A DNA stretch of 64,000 nucleotides from positions 104,457-168,456 of the forward strand of contig DF240037.1 in assembly GCA_000507305.1 (NCBI GenBank). The letters are read 5' to 3'. The notes under the pieces were generated by a model. That model saw only the letters and a program-made list of their open reading frames with translations. It was not told where the DNA came from and searched no databases. This document shows, piece after piece, positions 21,133 to 31,915 of this stretch. The translations under genes were made by a program, and so were the position numbers. Source of the stretch: Breviolum minutum Mf 1.05b.01. Taxonomy: Eukaryota > Sar > Dinophyceae > Suessiales > Symbiodiniaceae. Every line of letters starts with the position of its first letter. Position 1 is the first letter of the stretch.

Positions 21133-21746
21133 ATGGATGGTACGAAACATGAAAAAACTCCTGAACGAATCAATCTCGAACCTATTTGTCCCATGTCCAT
21201 TCAAAAACAACCGTCTTCGGAACACAAATTTTGGTTCCAACAATGGGTTTTTCGACATGGAGATCGAGCTCGTCGCTGTTTTGAAGTTCTGGGGTTCGAT
21301 CTTGAGGGCAAAAAGCAGAAGATGCACCTGGGACCTGGTTGGAGTTCGTTCGATGGGCAAAAGTGACGTGCTCAGAAAGTTCAGCAGATGCAGCAATTAG
21401 TGGAGACAAGAAAAGAATATGAGGAGAAGCTTAAAGCCTTCAAGGGAGAAGGATGTGTGTTTCCCGTACTGAGAAGTGGCTTGCCCCTGCTCCGACGCCG
21501 GCAGTGGACTCATGGAAGACTCGGGAGCAAGAGATACTACTCTGGAGTGAGGATCGGATCTATCCCACTGAGTTGCATGGGCAGCACAGGCAAGTGAAGT
21601 TTTTGCTGCGGAGATTCAGCATGCATCCAGATGGCATACCAAGATACCTTTTACTTCCCTGTCAGCGCAACAACGGAGCTTCAAGGTTGTTTGCAATTTC
21701 GAAGGCTGCATTCAGTGGACATGCCCGAAAAGAACTGGAACAGTAG
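21133..21746 (+). pseudogene. decayed coding stretch, unrecognised
   Basis: One frame reads WVFRHGDRARRCFEVLGF, meets a stop at 21364-21366, then continues as QLVETRKEYEEKLKAFKGEG. After about 21450 coding character moves to another frame (KTREQEILLWSEDRIYP and on to FSGHARKELEQ, stop at 21744-21746). It has no intron-like gaps, unlike everything else here. An internal stop plus a frame shift suggests a processed gene copy or a fragment of a mobile-element protein. It sits directly outside the right arm of the inverted repeat and may be linked to it. Confidence 0.4.
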
Positions 21747-22275
21747 TGTCAGTAGGACAAGCTAATTCTAATGGGTTTGAACTGGTTCGACAATTGAGCA
21801 CAGAATTTAGTTTGAGATCTAGAGGTGAGGCTTTAACTCTGATTTAGAGAAAAAATAGTGCCTAGAGAAGACTCTGGAGATATCTGGAGATGGTCCGGTC
21901 AGTCTCCAGAGTTCTTCAGATAAATCAGGCTCGTTTGAGGGAATGGTTTTGGATGAACATTTGGGAAATTTAGTTAGTTAACTAATTACAGGTTCCCAGC
22001 GATTCAGGAAGCTTCATACATTCATTTCATTGATATCTGAAGACAGCGATTGTCAACCAGAAAGTTTAATTACCCTAAGTATTTTTGGGCCATCTCCTTG
22101 ACCTTTAGTTTGCATCATTGGGAGGAGGGAGGCCAAAAGTTGTTTTCTGGCCGCTTCTGATTCTTTGGTGGGAGAAAGGGTTGAACAAAACTCACACAGA
22201 ACCTGAAAAGATAGAGTCTTGGAAAAGGGGCGATGAAGTCAAGTTTCCTGTATGAAAACCCATGAATTCAGGTTC

Positions 22276-22384
22276 TACCCTCCCTATACTAACATATAGC
22301 GAATGGAAAATAGATCAACCATGGTGCTGGGGAAACCATCCTTTCCTTTTCAAAAAGCCGATTTTCAGGTGGTATGTTGATTAT
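22276..22384. mobile_element. family E element
   Basis: ACCCTCCCTATACTAACATA to GGTGGTATGTTGATTATTTT. The inner GGAAACCATCCTTTCCTTTT is typical. Confidence 0.65.
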
Positions 22385-22699
22385 TTTAAGTATAAGTTTC
22401 ATACCTCCATGTGAAGGTCATTATCCTCAGAAAAAAAAGGGGTCAGAAAAACCCAATCGCTCACCTTCACGTCTGAAGAATAAAAGTAGTCTTGCCTCAC
22501 CAAATCGTTCGGATGATGCAAAAACTAACTCTAATGATTCACTGAATTAATCAAGTTTTATTTTAGAATGTCATCTTAAAAAAAGGAACTGATTTTGTCT
22601 CCGGTTTTCTCGGCCCAAAAAAACACCACCACAACAAAACAAAATATCAAAAAAGTCTGCCATGTTTTCTTTTAGTTGCCAACATTTTCCAAATCAATA

Positions 22700-22816
22700 G
22701 ACCCCCGAAGTTTTTCACAGCTCGCCCCTGAAAAATGGTGCTTGGAAGAGGATCCGAGGATCCTTTCCTATTGGAAAGGTAGCTTTTCAGGGGGAAAACT
22801 GGCAAACTTCAGGAAG
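22700..22816. mobile_element. family E element, CCCCCGAAG subtype
   Basis: Starts ACCCCCGAAGTTTTTCACAG, ends AAACTTCAGGAAGATATA, and has inner CTCGCCCCTGAAAAATGGTG paired with CTTTTCAGGGGG. Confidence 0.65.
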
Positions 22817-23225
22817 ATATATACCCTTTTTGTAGGATATGTAGGATGTTGATTTTTTTTGATCGATTTCATGGATAAATTTCACATCTGCCAATATATA
22901 TTTTTTTTTATTGGTTGCCAAAAATTTAGGAACCTATTAATATCCACAACCCTAGGAATCCTGAACCCTCCTATGGAAACACCAATTTCCTCCTAATGAC
23001 ACCCCTGACCTCCTCAAAACAGGTGGCAACTTGACACCCCACGACATCCCAAGGATTCTTAGGGAACATCTTTTTTTCTGGAAACCCACCCAATTCCCAG
23101 GCCGCGGGACCTTTGAGTCGTCGAGCCTTGAAACGTGAAGAGAACAGCGGGTCAGTGCCATGCCTCGGTACTGTGGGGAAGGGGTGTGTTGATGGGGTGT
23201 TGAATAGACCTTTGTAAGGGAATAT

Positions 23226-23334
23226 ATGGGTGTTTCCAAAAATTAGGGGGAAAACCCCCAAAATGGATGGTTTGTAATGGAAAACCCTATTAAAATGGAT
23301 GATTTGGTGGTACCCCTATTTTTGGAAACATACA
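23226..23334. mobile_element. family B element
   Basis: ATGGGTGTTTCCAAAAATTA to TTTTTGGAAACATACAT. The interior GTAATGGAAAACCCTATTAA is well kept. Confidence 0.8.
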
Positions 23335-23430
23335 TATATAACTACAACTGCTATAACTGAGTATCTATATGGTATATAGGGAATATAACCTCGATTTAGG
23401 GTTTTTTTAACTGGTTGATGGTGTGTTCAT

Positions 23431-23533
23431 CTAGGTGGCAATTCAAATATATTTTTTATTTTCACCCCGAGACTTGGGGAAATGATCCAATTTGAGAAGC
23501 ATGTTTTTCAAAGGGGTTGAAACCACAAATTAG
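23431..23533 (+). mobile_element. family A element, copy 11
   Basis: CTAGGTGGCAATTCAAAT to TTGAAACCACAAATTAG. One GGT of the left repeat is missing. Confidence 0.75.
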
Positions 23534-23950
23534 TTATAATATACATACCTACCTGGAACCCCCAAACAACCAGTTTAAAATAGATGTTTGGTGATTTTCA
23601 ACCATTTCATATGTAAAGATTTGGAATCATCCAGTTGAAACAACATAAAACAACAGGTTGTTTCCAGGTCGGAACTTATTAAATTGGCCACGAATAAAAC
23701 CCTCTTACTTTCCATTATACTGATTGTTTATTAGGGATCCCGAAACAATGGTTCATTATAATCCCCATACAGTTGGGTAGTATAATCCCCTTCTAATTAA
23801 TTGAATTTAACCCCTAAACAACCAGGATTTTTTTAATTGCTCCAATGGCCACGGAGTTTCCAAGGTTCCTCAGGTTCCACTGTCCCCTTTGTGGCTTTTC
23901 CAGGTGTGTCAATTGATCCATCAGTGATCCGAAGATTCCAAACATTAAGA

Positions 23951-24030
23951 TCATCCATGCAAGGTATATTTACCTACATTTGGCGTGTTTTTATGGTAAA
24001 TGTTAAATATACCATGCATGGATTATTTGG
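23951..24030. mobile_element. family C element
   Basis: Family C elements are palindromes with GGTATATTTACCTACATGAA, a GGTTGATTTTTATGGTAAAT centre and TATACCATGCATGGAT. Here GGTATATTTACCTACATTTG and AAATATACCATGCATGGA are intact. Confidence 0.75.
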
Positions 24031-24980
24031 GAAACCTTAAAATGATCCAATCCAGTTAATCTGTTGGTTCGGAACACAGTAAATACGAGCCTATTTGGAT
24101 TTGTTCAAGGTGAATTTTTACTGAAACAAAAACTATCAAAGCCACCATTTGAGATAATATTTGTTTGCCCTTTTCCAAGCATCTGAAGCAAATCTAAGTA
24201 GATGCAGGGGTGTGTGGGTTTGTGGGAAGATATTCATCAAAAAACGTGATCATATATGTTTGTAAAACATGTTATGATGATGATTATGATGCTAATCGCA
24301 ATTATGATACTTATGATGATTATGGTTATGATTATGATTTATTAAGGTGACAGTGGCCGTGGATCATCTAGTGCAACCATGCATTTCCGCAGCCACACTG
24401 CTCCGAACAGGCCGAAGGCACCGAGTTCAGTATGGGTATTCCCCACTAAGATTGAGACTTTTTAAGGGGTAGGGCACCCGTGTTTTTTTTCCTAATTTAA
24501 GATGGGGGACAAAAAAAGATGTCACAGCACATTTGAACATTCTTTCATGCACCTTTTGTCTTAATTTCCAGAGTCTGACTTTCTGAAGCCTCTGATTATT
24601 TCACAAAGTTGTGTTTTATCATCCCTTCGCATCTTTGCTTGCGATCATCATCAATCAGGGAAACAAAAAACTCCAAATCAACATCATGGGAATCTACGGA
24701 GCCCAGTCTCCAAGGCTTTACCAAGGAATTATTAACCACAATGGATCCCCTATTGAGATGTCCATGGTACTTATAGTAAAGGGATTATTTCACCCCTATA
24801 TAAGTTGGTTGATTTCGTTCCCTAAGTAGATAGGTGAAATAAACCAACTTACACCAACAAGTTTCGATCACTTCCATCGGTCCACCCCAGAAGAACCCCA
24901 AGGCACCAATTTTTCCACTTTTTGGTTGAATGACCCAGATTCTCACTTGAGAAATGAAAAAAAACACCCTGGTTGTTTAG

Positions 24981-25114
24981 GGTTTCGGCTTCGAACCATG
25001 CGCCTCTTGGTGGATTTTGTGGATCCCGATGGATCCCTCTGCGCTGCAGCGCAACTTGCCGCTGTGGAGATGGATCCTGCGGTGACTGCGGTGGTGCGTG
25101 TGGTGCAAGGCGGG
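24981..25114 (+). CDS. exon of an unrecognised gene (MRLLVDFVDPDG)
   Basis: After CTGGTTGTTTAG two bases complete a codon and 44 codons follow: FRLRTMRLLVDFVDPDG, then AQLAAVEMDPAVTAVVRV, to a GTGATG donor (phase 0 out; a GC donor at 25110 would give phase 1). Strong coding composition. The valine/alanine pattern suggests a small alpha/beta fold, but no family is recognised. The acceptor AG lies within a sequence identical to the end of family I elements (CCCTGGTTGTTTAGGG). Confidence 0.65.
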
Positions 25115-25492
25115 GTGATGCTTGGCCAGCCCCCAAAATGGTTGGAGAAAATCGGATCCAAACATCACATTCCTAGACCCCAGGAAATTCGGAAAACATT
25201 TTGAAGCCAACGTCATTGAAGGTTTTTTTTGCAGATGAATCTCCTTTTCATTTTTTGGGGGTGAAAAAATCTCAGGGGTTGTTGGCTTTAAGCCGTTTTT
25301 AGGTCGTTCCGGGGGGGTTTCGTAGCAGATTTGGAATCTCGGATTCCCTTGGGTGGATGGCTTGACCATCACCATAAGGTGATCTGGTTGCAGTGGCCTT
25401 AGGTACGAGGCCGAGGACCTCAGGCGGTAGCCGGTAGCCGGTAGCCGGTAACTGGCTGACCTGTGGGTTTGGTTGGGAAGCCATTCTCCAAT

Positions 25493-25597
25493 CCCATACC
25501 ATCCATGGGACGGGTATATTTAGCTACCTACATGAATGGTTGATTTTTATGGTTTGCATGTAGATAAATATACCAGTCCCATGGATTGTTTGGGAAT
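25493..25597. mobile_element. family C element
   Basis: TCCCATACCATCCATGGG to CCCATGGATTGTTTGGGA, with TTACATG-type arms around GGTTGATTTTTATGGTTTGC. Nearly perfect hairpin. Confidence 0.8.
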
Positions 25598-25673
25598 GGA
25601 ACATACATACTCAAAGTTATGTTTTTCTTGGAAGCTAGGAACGAGTCGATAAGTTGGGTTACTGTTACTAACT

Positions 25674-25779
25674 ACACCGGAAAATTAAGATGGAACCTAA
25701 AAATCATCTACAGTAATTGAAAAGGCACACCATCTTCCAAACCTCCGTTTTTGGTGCCATGTTAGTTTTCAGGAGTGCA
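25674..25779. mobile_element. family E element, ACACCGG subtype
   Basis: TACACCGGAAAATTAAGATG to CCATGTTAGTTTTCAGGAGTG, inner GGAACCTAAAAATCATCTAC. Confidence 0.65.
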
Positions 25780-25879
25780 ACTGGTTCAGTTGGTTTGGAC
25801 ATTCCCTAAGTTTGGATGAACAGTCACCCAACTTACTTAAGAAATATATTTGAAGTCCCTTCCTCAACATTTGAGGTCC

Positions 25880-26012
25880 CTGAAAAACAGGGCCCCTGGT
25901 TGTTTAGGGTTTATAAGCGATGACATTCTAACCAGTTATGTGGGGATAATAATAATAATAAACCAGTATTTTTGGATCCCCCCAAATAAACAACCAGTAT
26001 GACTCATGGAAA
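25880..26012. mobile_element. family I element
   Basis: CCCCTGGTTGTTTAGGGTTT to AACAACCAGTATGACTCATG, with an internal (ATA)n stretch at 25951-25962. Confidence 0.7.
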
Positions 26013-26130
26013 GTATCCGAGTGTTTTTTTTCGTGGCTTACGTTCATGTAGACGTAGTCTGTGAGTGAGCCAGAATGTCGGATTGCACCCAAACCAGCTA
26101 AATACCGAAAGCCGAAAATCGTGCCATACC

Positions 26131-26224
26131 CATAGGATCCATGGGACTGGTATATTTAACTACATGCTTTCTTGATTTTTTATGGTAAATCTAGGTAAAT
26201 CTACCATACGTGGACTCCATGGGA
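26131..26224. mobile_element. family C element
   Basis: GGATCCATGGGACTGGTATA on the left, and TACCATACGTGGACTCCATG on the right. Centre CTTGATTTTTTATGGTAAAT. Confidence 0.75.
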
Positions 26225-26351
26225 TATGAATGGATATGATAGATGATGACAAAGCCATGCAAAATGATAGGAGATATAGGAGATTCACGCAGAATTTGCT
26301 AAGGATCTTTCAGTTCACCACATTCTTCTGATCATACCTCCTATAATTATT

Positions 26352-26463
26352 ACACCCCCCGAAAATAGATGAATGTCCCCTGAAAACAGACCATTTCCCA
26401 CAAAAGGAAAGGAGAAACAAGTCAACCAGTCCCATCATTTTGAGTGTTTTCTGTCAGTTTTTG
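26352..26463. mobile_element. family E element, CACCCCCCGAAAA subtype
   Basis: CACCCCCCGAAAATAGATGA to GTGTTTTCTGTCAGTTTTTG. Inner TGTCCCCTGAAAACAGACCA. Confidence 0.55.
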
Positions 26464-26769
26464 TGTCCCATCAATTGTAAGTTAAGCCAGAAAAAGGCTA
26501 TTTGGAAGAGGTCCCACAACCCGATCCATAGATGACTTACTAACTAACCAGGGCATTTTCAACCACTTACGATACCTCGTAGGATCTTACTCCAAGTAAG
26601 CATACCTGGACCTTCCAAAGGGTGCCAAATGGTTCCTAAAGGGTGTCAATTTATCATCCCTTAGGGTTTAATTGGCACCCTTTCAAAGGTGCTGGTATAA
26701 GATATGAATTTGTCATTATAGATAACATCTTCCAGGTGATTATCCTTGAAACTGAGCGAGGTTTACAAG

Positions 26770-26957
26770 GGAAAAATTCCCTGCCCAACTTACCACCTCC
26801 AAAGGCGCATCCGTGCCCTCCAGTGCCGCCAGCTCCGCCGTGACGGCGCCGGCGCTGGAAGTTCCAACGGTAACGGTGGAACCGGCGGTGGAAACCACGG
26901 TGGAAAAAACGCCACGCTTTCTGGTCTTTGGAGCCAATACTGCCGGAGTCGCAGCAG
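26770..26957 (+). CDS. exon of the same unrecognised gene, Ala/Val/Thr-rich
   Basis: The frame reads TSKGASVPSSAASSAVTAP, EVPTVTVEPAVETTVEK and TPRFLVFGANTAGVAA, ending at CAGCAG|GTGCGG (phase 1 out). The start is unclear: AG at 26768-26769 or at 26822-26823. Both give phase 2. The low-complexity first half looks like a disordered linker. The C-terminal part joins in phase to the exon at 27880. The minus strand is open as well, but the splice borders favour +. Confidence 0.6.
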
Positions 26958-27309
26958 GTGCGGCGGTTGATTTTCGGCACCCAAAAAAGCATGGAAACAA
27001 CAAATTCCCCACTAAATTCTCTTGGCTCGCGGGAGTTTGAACGAGTCAAAAACTGTGGTGTATAGATTCGTTTTTATTAGAAGAGATGATGCAACATTTC
27101 AAGAAAAATGAACCCGGGTTGCGTTAGAGAATCACTTAGTGCGTGCCTTCAAAAGTCTCAGGTTTTGGATGTTTTTTTTCTGCTTGTAGGAAATGGTAGG
27201 GAAGTACAGGTAACGACTCATCCATGGAGACATGGAAAATAGAAACAACATCAGAGTTCGGAGTTCTTGGTTCGGTATGCAAAGACTTGTAGGGTTCTTG
27301 GGGGGGGGG

Positions 27310-27310
27310 N
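27310..27310. other. ambiguous base (N) after a G run
   Basis: A single N follows nine G residues; probably an assembly uncertainty at a homopolymer. Two more occur at 37609 and 42165, also beside repeats. Confidence 0.9.
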
Positions 27311-27448
27311 AAGATTGGGGAACCTTAGGGAAGATTCGGGAAAATCACCACCCCCCCCCTTTCGAATCCTGTTTAAAAAAAAGATCCCCCAAAAAAACCT
27401 CCAACAGCCAATCTCTTTCGGTTCTTGACGTTGATGTTTCTAATGTAT

Positions 27449-27546
27449 TACCCTCCCGAAAATTAATTTGTCGCTTAAAAAGGGACCATTTTAGCAATGT
27501 TCGAACCATCATTTTTGAGGGACTATGCTAGTTTTCGGGGGAGTAT
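27449..27546. mobile_element. family E element
   Basis: ACCCTCCCGAAAATTAATTT to GACTATGCTAGTTTTCGGGG. Left/right pairing is good at the outer 20 bases. Confidence 0.65.
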
Positions 27547-27728
27547 ATCTGATTTGATGATTGCATCTAAATAAATCATCTGAACAATACTGGAAGTGTT
27601 GTGTAAGATTCAACCCACAAAGATAGATCCCTCACAGTTCGAGTTTTCACATCAAAGATGTTTCCACAATCTTCCACATCTCATCTCTACGTTGTTCGCC
27701 TCCAATCTGCCTATCAAACCCTTTTCAA

Positions 27729-27850
27729 TACTGTTGATGGATTGATGGAAGACATCCTGCACCAGTTGATATGGAGAATATCCCATTATTTAAAACACGG
27801 TTTTAGCACCGATCCTTTCGGTGGTTGTGACCAACGGGATTTCTTGACTG
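27729..27850. mobile_element. family F element, right end lost
   Basis: ATACTGTTGATGGATTGATG on the left, body GTTGATATGGAGAATATCCC. The right side ends GGGATTTCTTGACTGCC without the CAACAGTAT end. It lies just upstream of the exon at 27880. Confidence 0.6.
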
Positions 27851-27879
27851 CCAACTCCTGTCGTTTCAATTTTCCTAAG

Positions 27880-27972
27880 GCAACCTTCAAAAGGCCATCA
27901 GCGCAGCTTTCCCTGAACAGTTTTTAGATCTTCAGGAACAAATTGTTGGCCGCGAACAAGAGGAAGCCGATG
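27880..27972 (+). CDS. exon of the same unrecognised gene, helical
   Basis: After TTTCCTAAG two bases complete a codon and 30 codons follow: NLQKAISAAFPEQFLDLQEQ, then IVGREQEEAD, with a GTGAGG donor. Phase 1 at both ends. The incoming phase matches 26957 (giving GVAAG|NLQKA). It predicts one long helix. Clear coding composition, no domain recognised. Confidence 0.65.
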
Positions 27973-28238
27973 GTGAGGTGCCAAATTTGACTGTAGATTT
28001 TGTTTTGTTGAAAACGCTTTGGGACGAAGCCAGATCTTACAACAGCAAAAAAAAACAATACGCACACCCCGGTGGGTAATGGTGGTGATTTGTATAGCTT
28101 TGATTGAAAGGGTGGAATTCAAATTCCTCACGCACAGGATCTATGGGACGATTGTAGATTTACCTGCTAATTTACCTAGTTCGGGAATCCTGCCCAAAAA
28201 TGGCTTTAATTCAGGCTAGGGATTTATAATAAATTGCC

Positions 28239-28287
28239 ATAAACAGCAACCATTCATGTAGGTAAATATACCAGTCCCATGGATCCG
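28239..28287. mobile_element. half of a family C element
   Basis: Only the right half: CATTCATGTAGGTAAATATA followed by CCAGTCCCATGGATCC. Confidence 0.6.
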
Positions 28288-28365
28288 TCATGGCAAAAAA
28301 TGAAGGGTCAATTTTGTGATTCAACACTTTTGAGGGTGTGTCAATTGCTGGTTTGGAACAAGAGA

Positions 28366-28496
28366 CAGCTGAGCAATGAAAAATACCCAGGTTGTTTAGG
28401 GTACATAGAGGATTATGCTGCCCAGTTCTGTGGGGATTACAAAACGCAATTACAAGGCAGGATCCCTATTAAACAACCAGTATGATGGAAAGTAAG
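28366..28496. mobile_element. family I element
   Basis: ATACCCAGGTTGTTTAGGGT to TTAAACAACCAGTATGATGG. Confidence 0.65.
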
Positions 28497-29458
28497 AGGT
28501 GTTTTTTTCCTGTGGTTCATTTTTTTTGGTTTCATGGACTATTTTCGTGTTAGTATACACAAGAAAGTCTAAATTCAGGATGTTCATCCCCAGCCGAGGT
28601 TCACCTTCAAAGGGAAGGATGAAAAAGGTTCTCTCACCTTTTGGTTGTTTACATTTCAGTGGGTCCCAGCTTGCAACGAATGCTGAATCACTACAATTTC
28701 AGTGCTTTTTTTGTGCGACGAATCAGTGTAGTTTTTGATATATTTTTGAAACCTACACCAATGTTGCGCGACACCCTTTGAAAGGGAACCCACAATTTAT
28801 TGCCACCAACCGATGTTATTTTAGACCTGCAAACAGCAGGTCTATGTAAGTCGAAGAACGGTTCCAGGCAATCTGTGGTGCCGTGGTTTTTCAGTGGTTT
28901 TTCAGGTGGCCATTCTGGTGGTGATTTCCAGGACAAGTTGGAAGGATTTTTCTGGTTGTTTCATAGGGATGTGAGATGCTCTGAACTTTGAAGAGTATGT
29001 TTAAAGTTTAAGAATCAAACCTCCAACGACTGTGGAACACCTGGTATTTTCGAAAACAAAACGACAAACTCTTTAAAGGGTTTCCATGTTGAGTTTTAGG
29101 GGTTGGACAAATTGTAACAATGGAGTTTTTTTTTGCAGATTTTCAAAACCTATGCCAATGCTGCACTATGATAGTTCTGGTTATAACCTTTTTTATTTAA
29201 TCGCTACTTAGAGATTTGGAAGCGTTTTCTTTTCTTGGGGGGGTTTGCCTGGAATATATTTCTTGAATATATTTCTTAATTTGTTCGGTTGGCTTTTTCA
29301 TGTTTTTTCCAGAGTCCACATTTGTGTTGTGCATGAACCAGAAATCATTTGTTGCGTCCTTTCTTTGTTTTTTCTTAAGTCCAATGAAGATGGCACCAAA
29401 CCTTGCGAACAAAAACATTGCGTCAAGAAAATTGCAGACAATGACAAAAGCCAAGACT

Positions 29459-29557
29459 GGATGGTGGTTTCAAATATTTTTTATTTTCACCCCTACCTGG
29501 CGAAGATTCCCATTTTGACTCATATTTTTCAAGTGCGTTGGTTCAACCACCAACTAG
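29459..29557 (+). mobile_element. family A element, copy 12
   Basis: GGATGGTGGTTTCAAATATT to TTCAACCACCAACTAG. AAGAC stands outside both ends, a candidate 5-bp target duplication. Confidence 0.85.
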
Positions 29558-29987
29558 AAGACCTCACTATTGACTTTGAAGGCTTAAACTCCAGATGCGA
29601 TTTTGCATGCAGCGAAATGACATGAATCACAGTTGGAGACCTTTCCCCATTGAGGTCGCTCTATCCTTTGACCAAAAAACGGGTTTTGGCTTGAGGAGTA
29701 TGGAATTGGGGCATGCCTAAACCCTGCAATAGATTGTTTTTCATTTTTATGAAGGGAAGCCTATGAACCTTCATGATCCACTGGTTTTCCAGTGTTTTCG
29801 CTGGACCCAAAGTATGGATATGACCTATATAAGGGAAATTCCCAGTTTAGTTCAGGGAAATTTTCCAGCAAAACGGTGGCGCTCAATTCAGCGTGCTCCA
29901 TTCTTTCACTTCAGGCTAGGGTCAACCCAATATGAGACACCCAATCGTTCAAACAAAATGTCTTCAAACAAATGCGATGTGTTCAAG

Positions 29988-30087
29988 TACCCTCCCATAA
30001 ACTAAGATAGCCCCTGAAAATTGATGGTTGGAGGACCACTTTTCTGATGCCATCTTTTCAGGGGCCAACTTAGTTTCAGGGAGGGCT
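29988..30087. mobile_element. family E element
   Basis: TACCCTCCCATAAACTAAGA to AACTTAGTTTCAGGGAGGG. The inner pair TAGCCCCTGAAAA and TTTTCAGGGGCCA is intact. Confidence 0.8.
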
Positions 30088-30260
30088 TGTGCACACAAAA
30101 AAAACCATGGCGGAAAGGATTTTCTCTCCACGCCCAAACTAAATCCACCGGATTGTTGACACAAAGTACCAGCTATAAGTATAGGATTTAATAAGGCCAG
30201 CATATGGAGGTAAATGAAGACCCAGTTACCCATGTAGAAGGCCATGTTCTAAGTTATAAC

Positions 30261-30370
30261 CTAGGTGGTGGTTTCAATTTTTTTAATTAATGTTTCACCC
30301 CGAAAATTGGGGAAGATGAACCCATTTCGACGAGCATATTTTTCAGATGGGTGGTTCAACCACCATCCGG
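30261..30370 (+). mobile_element. family A element, copy 13, with 8-bp target duplication
   Basis: CTAGGTGGTGGTTTCAAT to GGTTCAACCACCATCCGG. GTTATAAC is present directly before (30253-30260) and directly after (30371-30378) the element. This is the cleanest evidence of transposition in the window. Confidence 0.9.
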
Positions 30371-30450
30371 GTTATAACTTATAACTCCATTTATAGCGAT
30401 CGTTTTAAGGGTGCCCATTTATACCCTTTTTCGTTGAGCACCGCACCAAG

Positions 30451-30565
30451 GTTGATCGCCGTGGTGTGTTTCCCTCGCAACCGCAACGAGTTTGCCGTCA
30501 CCAAAATGGGCTTCCAAAACGCCCTGCGCTGTGCGCTGCAGCTAACTGAAGGTGCACCCGGCAGG
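30451..30565 (+). CDS. candidate exon of the same unrecognised gene
   Basis: After GCACCGCACCAAG one base completes a codon and 38 codons follow: LIAVVCFPRNRNEFAVTK, then MGFQNALRCALQLTEG, with a GTGGGC donor (phase 2 in, 0 out). It fits the next exon at 31011 (phase 0). The incoming phase does not fit the exon at 27880, so at least one exon between them is missed. The minus strand is also open. Confidence 0.5.
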
Positions 30566-31010
30566 GTGGGCATGCCATTGCGGTAGAGGTGTTTTAAGCT
30601 ACCATTACAAGCTGGGCCCCTAGTTGTTATGTTCTGGAGTTTTTGTTAGGCCTACAAATGGCCTTAAATGAATACATTGGTAGCTGGGGTTATGTCAATT
30701 CACCCTACTTATGTCACTGGTAGTGACCCACCTGAAAGTTTCTTATCCCTTCCACAAGATGATGTTCGGAGATGTTTTCTCGTTCACTCTGAGGGTAGAT
30801 ATCACCCTCCCAAAAACAAAGGGCCGCCTTAAAAAGGGATGGATTCATTCAGCCAAGTCAAGCATCAATACTCTGGACGTTTGAGGAAGTCCCGTGGGTA
30901 TGGATACAGCTTGTGGATACGGGAAAATCCTCTCCCCAAAATGTGCCGAACATCAGGTGAAAAATACCTCCATGTTAGGTACCTGAAATGTTTGGCGATC
31001 AAAACTCCAG

Positions 31011-31142
31011 GGTTTCTTTCGTCAACTCGAAGACTTCTGTGGCTCGTTGAGTCACAGCCCTTCAGGCAATGGTGTGGATGTTTGTCATGTATTGACTCAT
31101 GCCTTGGGCAGTTTCACTGGACATCCAGGAGAACCGACTTAA
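31011..31142 (+). CDS. terminal exon of the unrecognised gene
   Basis: After CAAAACTCCAG 43 codons in phase 0 read GFFRQLEDFCGSLSHSPSG, then VDVCHVLTHALGSF, with a stop at 31140-31142. The composition is coding and the frame closes properly, so I take it as the 3' end of the gene seen at 24981-30565. No family recognised. The upstream flank carries family P sequence (ACCTCCATGTTAGGTACCTG). Confidence 0.6.
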   Translation, partial: GFFRQLEDFCGSLSHSPSGNGVDVCHVLTHALGSFTGHPGEPT

Positions 31143-31819
31143 CTTCGGTGGGTTGGTTACCAAATCTCTGTTTCATGAATATTAGTATATTATATTTTAG
31201 ATATAGATATATGATGTAGACTCGTAGACAAGAGATATCTATATCTATATATGTTTATATTCGTATATACATATGTATATATATTGTTATTACCTGAATC
31301 TCCTAGATAGCCTTTTGATAGGTGTTTGTTGGTGAAACGGCACAAATTTTTACACACAAAAGGAAGATCCAGGTTTCATACACCAGCACCTTCCTTTCTG
31401 GTGATTGATCACGTTCTGTTTTTTTTATTTGACACCCTAAATTTTGGGCACCCCGGAATGAGGGTACATAAACATTCCATGCACACATTTTGTTGAAGGT
31501 ATGAAACGTAATTTCTACCTTAGTACCCCCCTGAAAAAATCAGAGGTCGTCACAAGTTGAGCCATGAAATGTTGCAGTTGGTAAGTTTGCAAACCAACCG
31601 ACTTTTGGGTAAAAAAAACTCCGTTTGGTCTGTTGGCGCGAGTTTTTTATCCAATCAACTTTCATTTAAATGCCGGTATTTCCCCTGGTTGGAGGTCACT
31701 TAAACTTTAAAGGGGTCACTTCACTATCACAAAAAGTCCACAAAGAATTGCCAGGCCAACATGTTTTTTTTAAACCATAGCTGTATTCTACCCAATAACT
31801 GGTTGAACATCAGCCATTG

Positions 31820-31915
31820 CTAGGTGGTGGTTTCAAGTATTTTTTTATTTTCGTCCCTACTTGGAGGAAATGGTCCAGTTTGACTAATATTTTCTGGGTT
31901 GAAACCACCAACCAG
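31820..31915 (+). mobile_element. family A element, copy 14
   Basis: CTAGGTGGTGGTTTCAAG to TTGAAACCACCAACCAG. The branch-like TTTGACTAATATTTTC is intact. Confidence 0.85.

Larger units (their letters stand above)
21747..24980. other. gene-free stretch with scattered palindromic elements
   Basis: Contains copies of families A, B, C and E (listed separately). An ATGATGATTATGAT-type degenerate repeat lies at 24273-24342. No exon candidate with both coding character and splice borders was found. Confidence 0.45.

Noticed and set aside
20795..21400. 201-codon + frame starting MSGKMGTGFWDG
   Set aside because: It crosses the right end of the inverted repeat and overlaps the decayed stretch in a different frame. 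Part of it (ELLLKEALLDS, ELLLKDSEALL) is a local duplication. No domain; probably chance plus decayed sequence.
24926..25204. Cysteine/glycine-rich frame over 24973-25176 (CRCGDGSCGDCGGACG)
   Set aside because: It is a shifted reading of the exon at 24981, whose own frame has better composition and splice borders.
29686..29700. TTTTGGCTTGAGG, resembling the end of the dinoflagellate spliced leader (TTTTGGCTCAAG)
   Set aside because: It differs at key positions and lacks the preceding CCGTAGCCA; I do not regard it as a relic leader.
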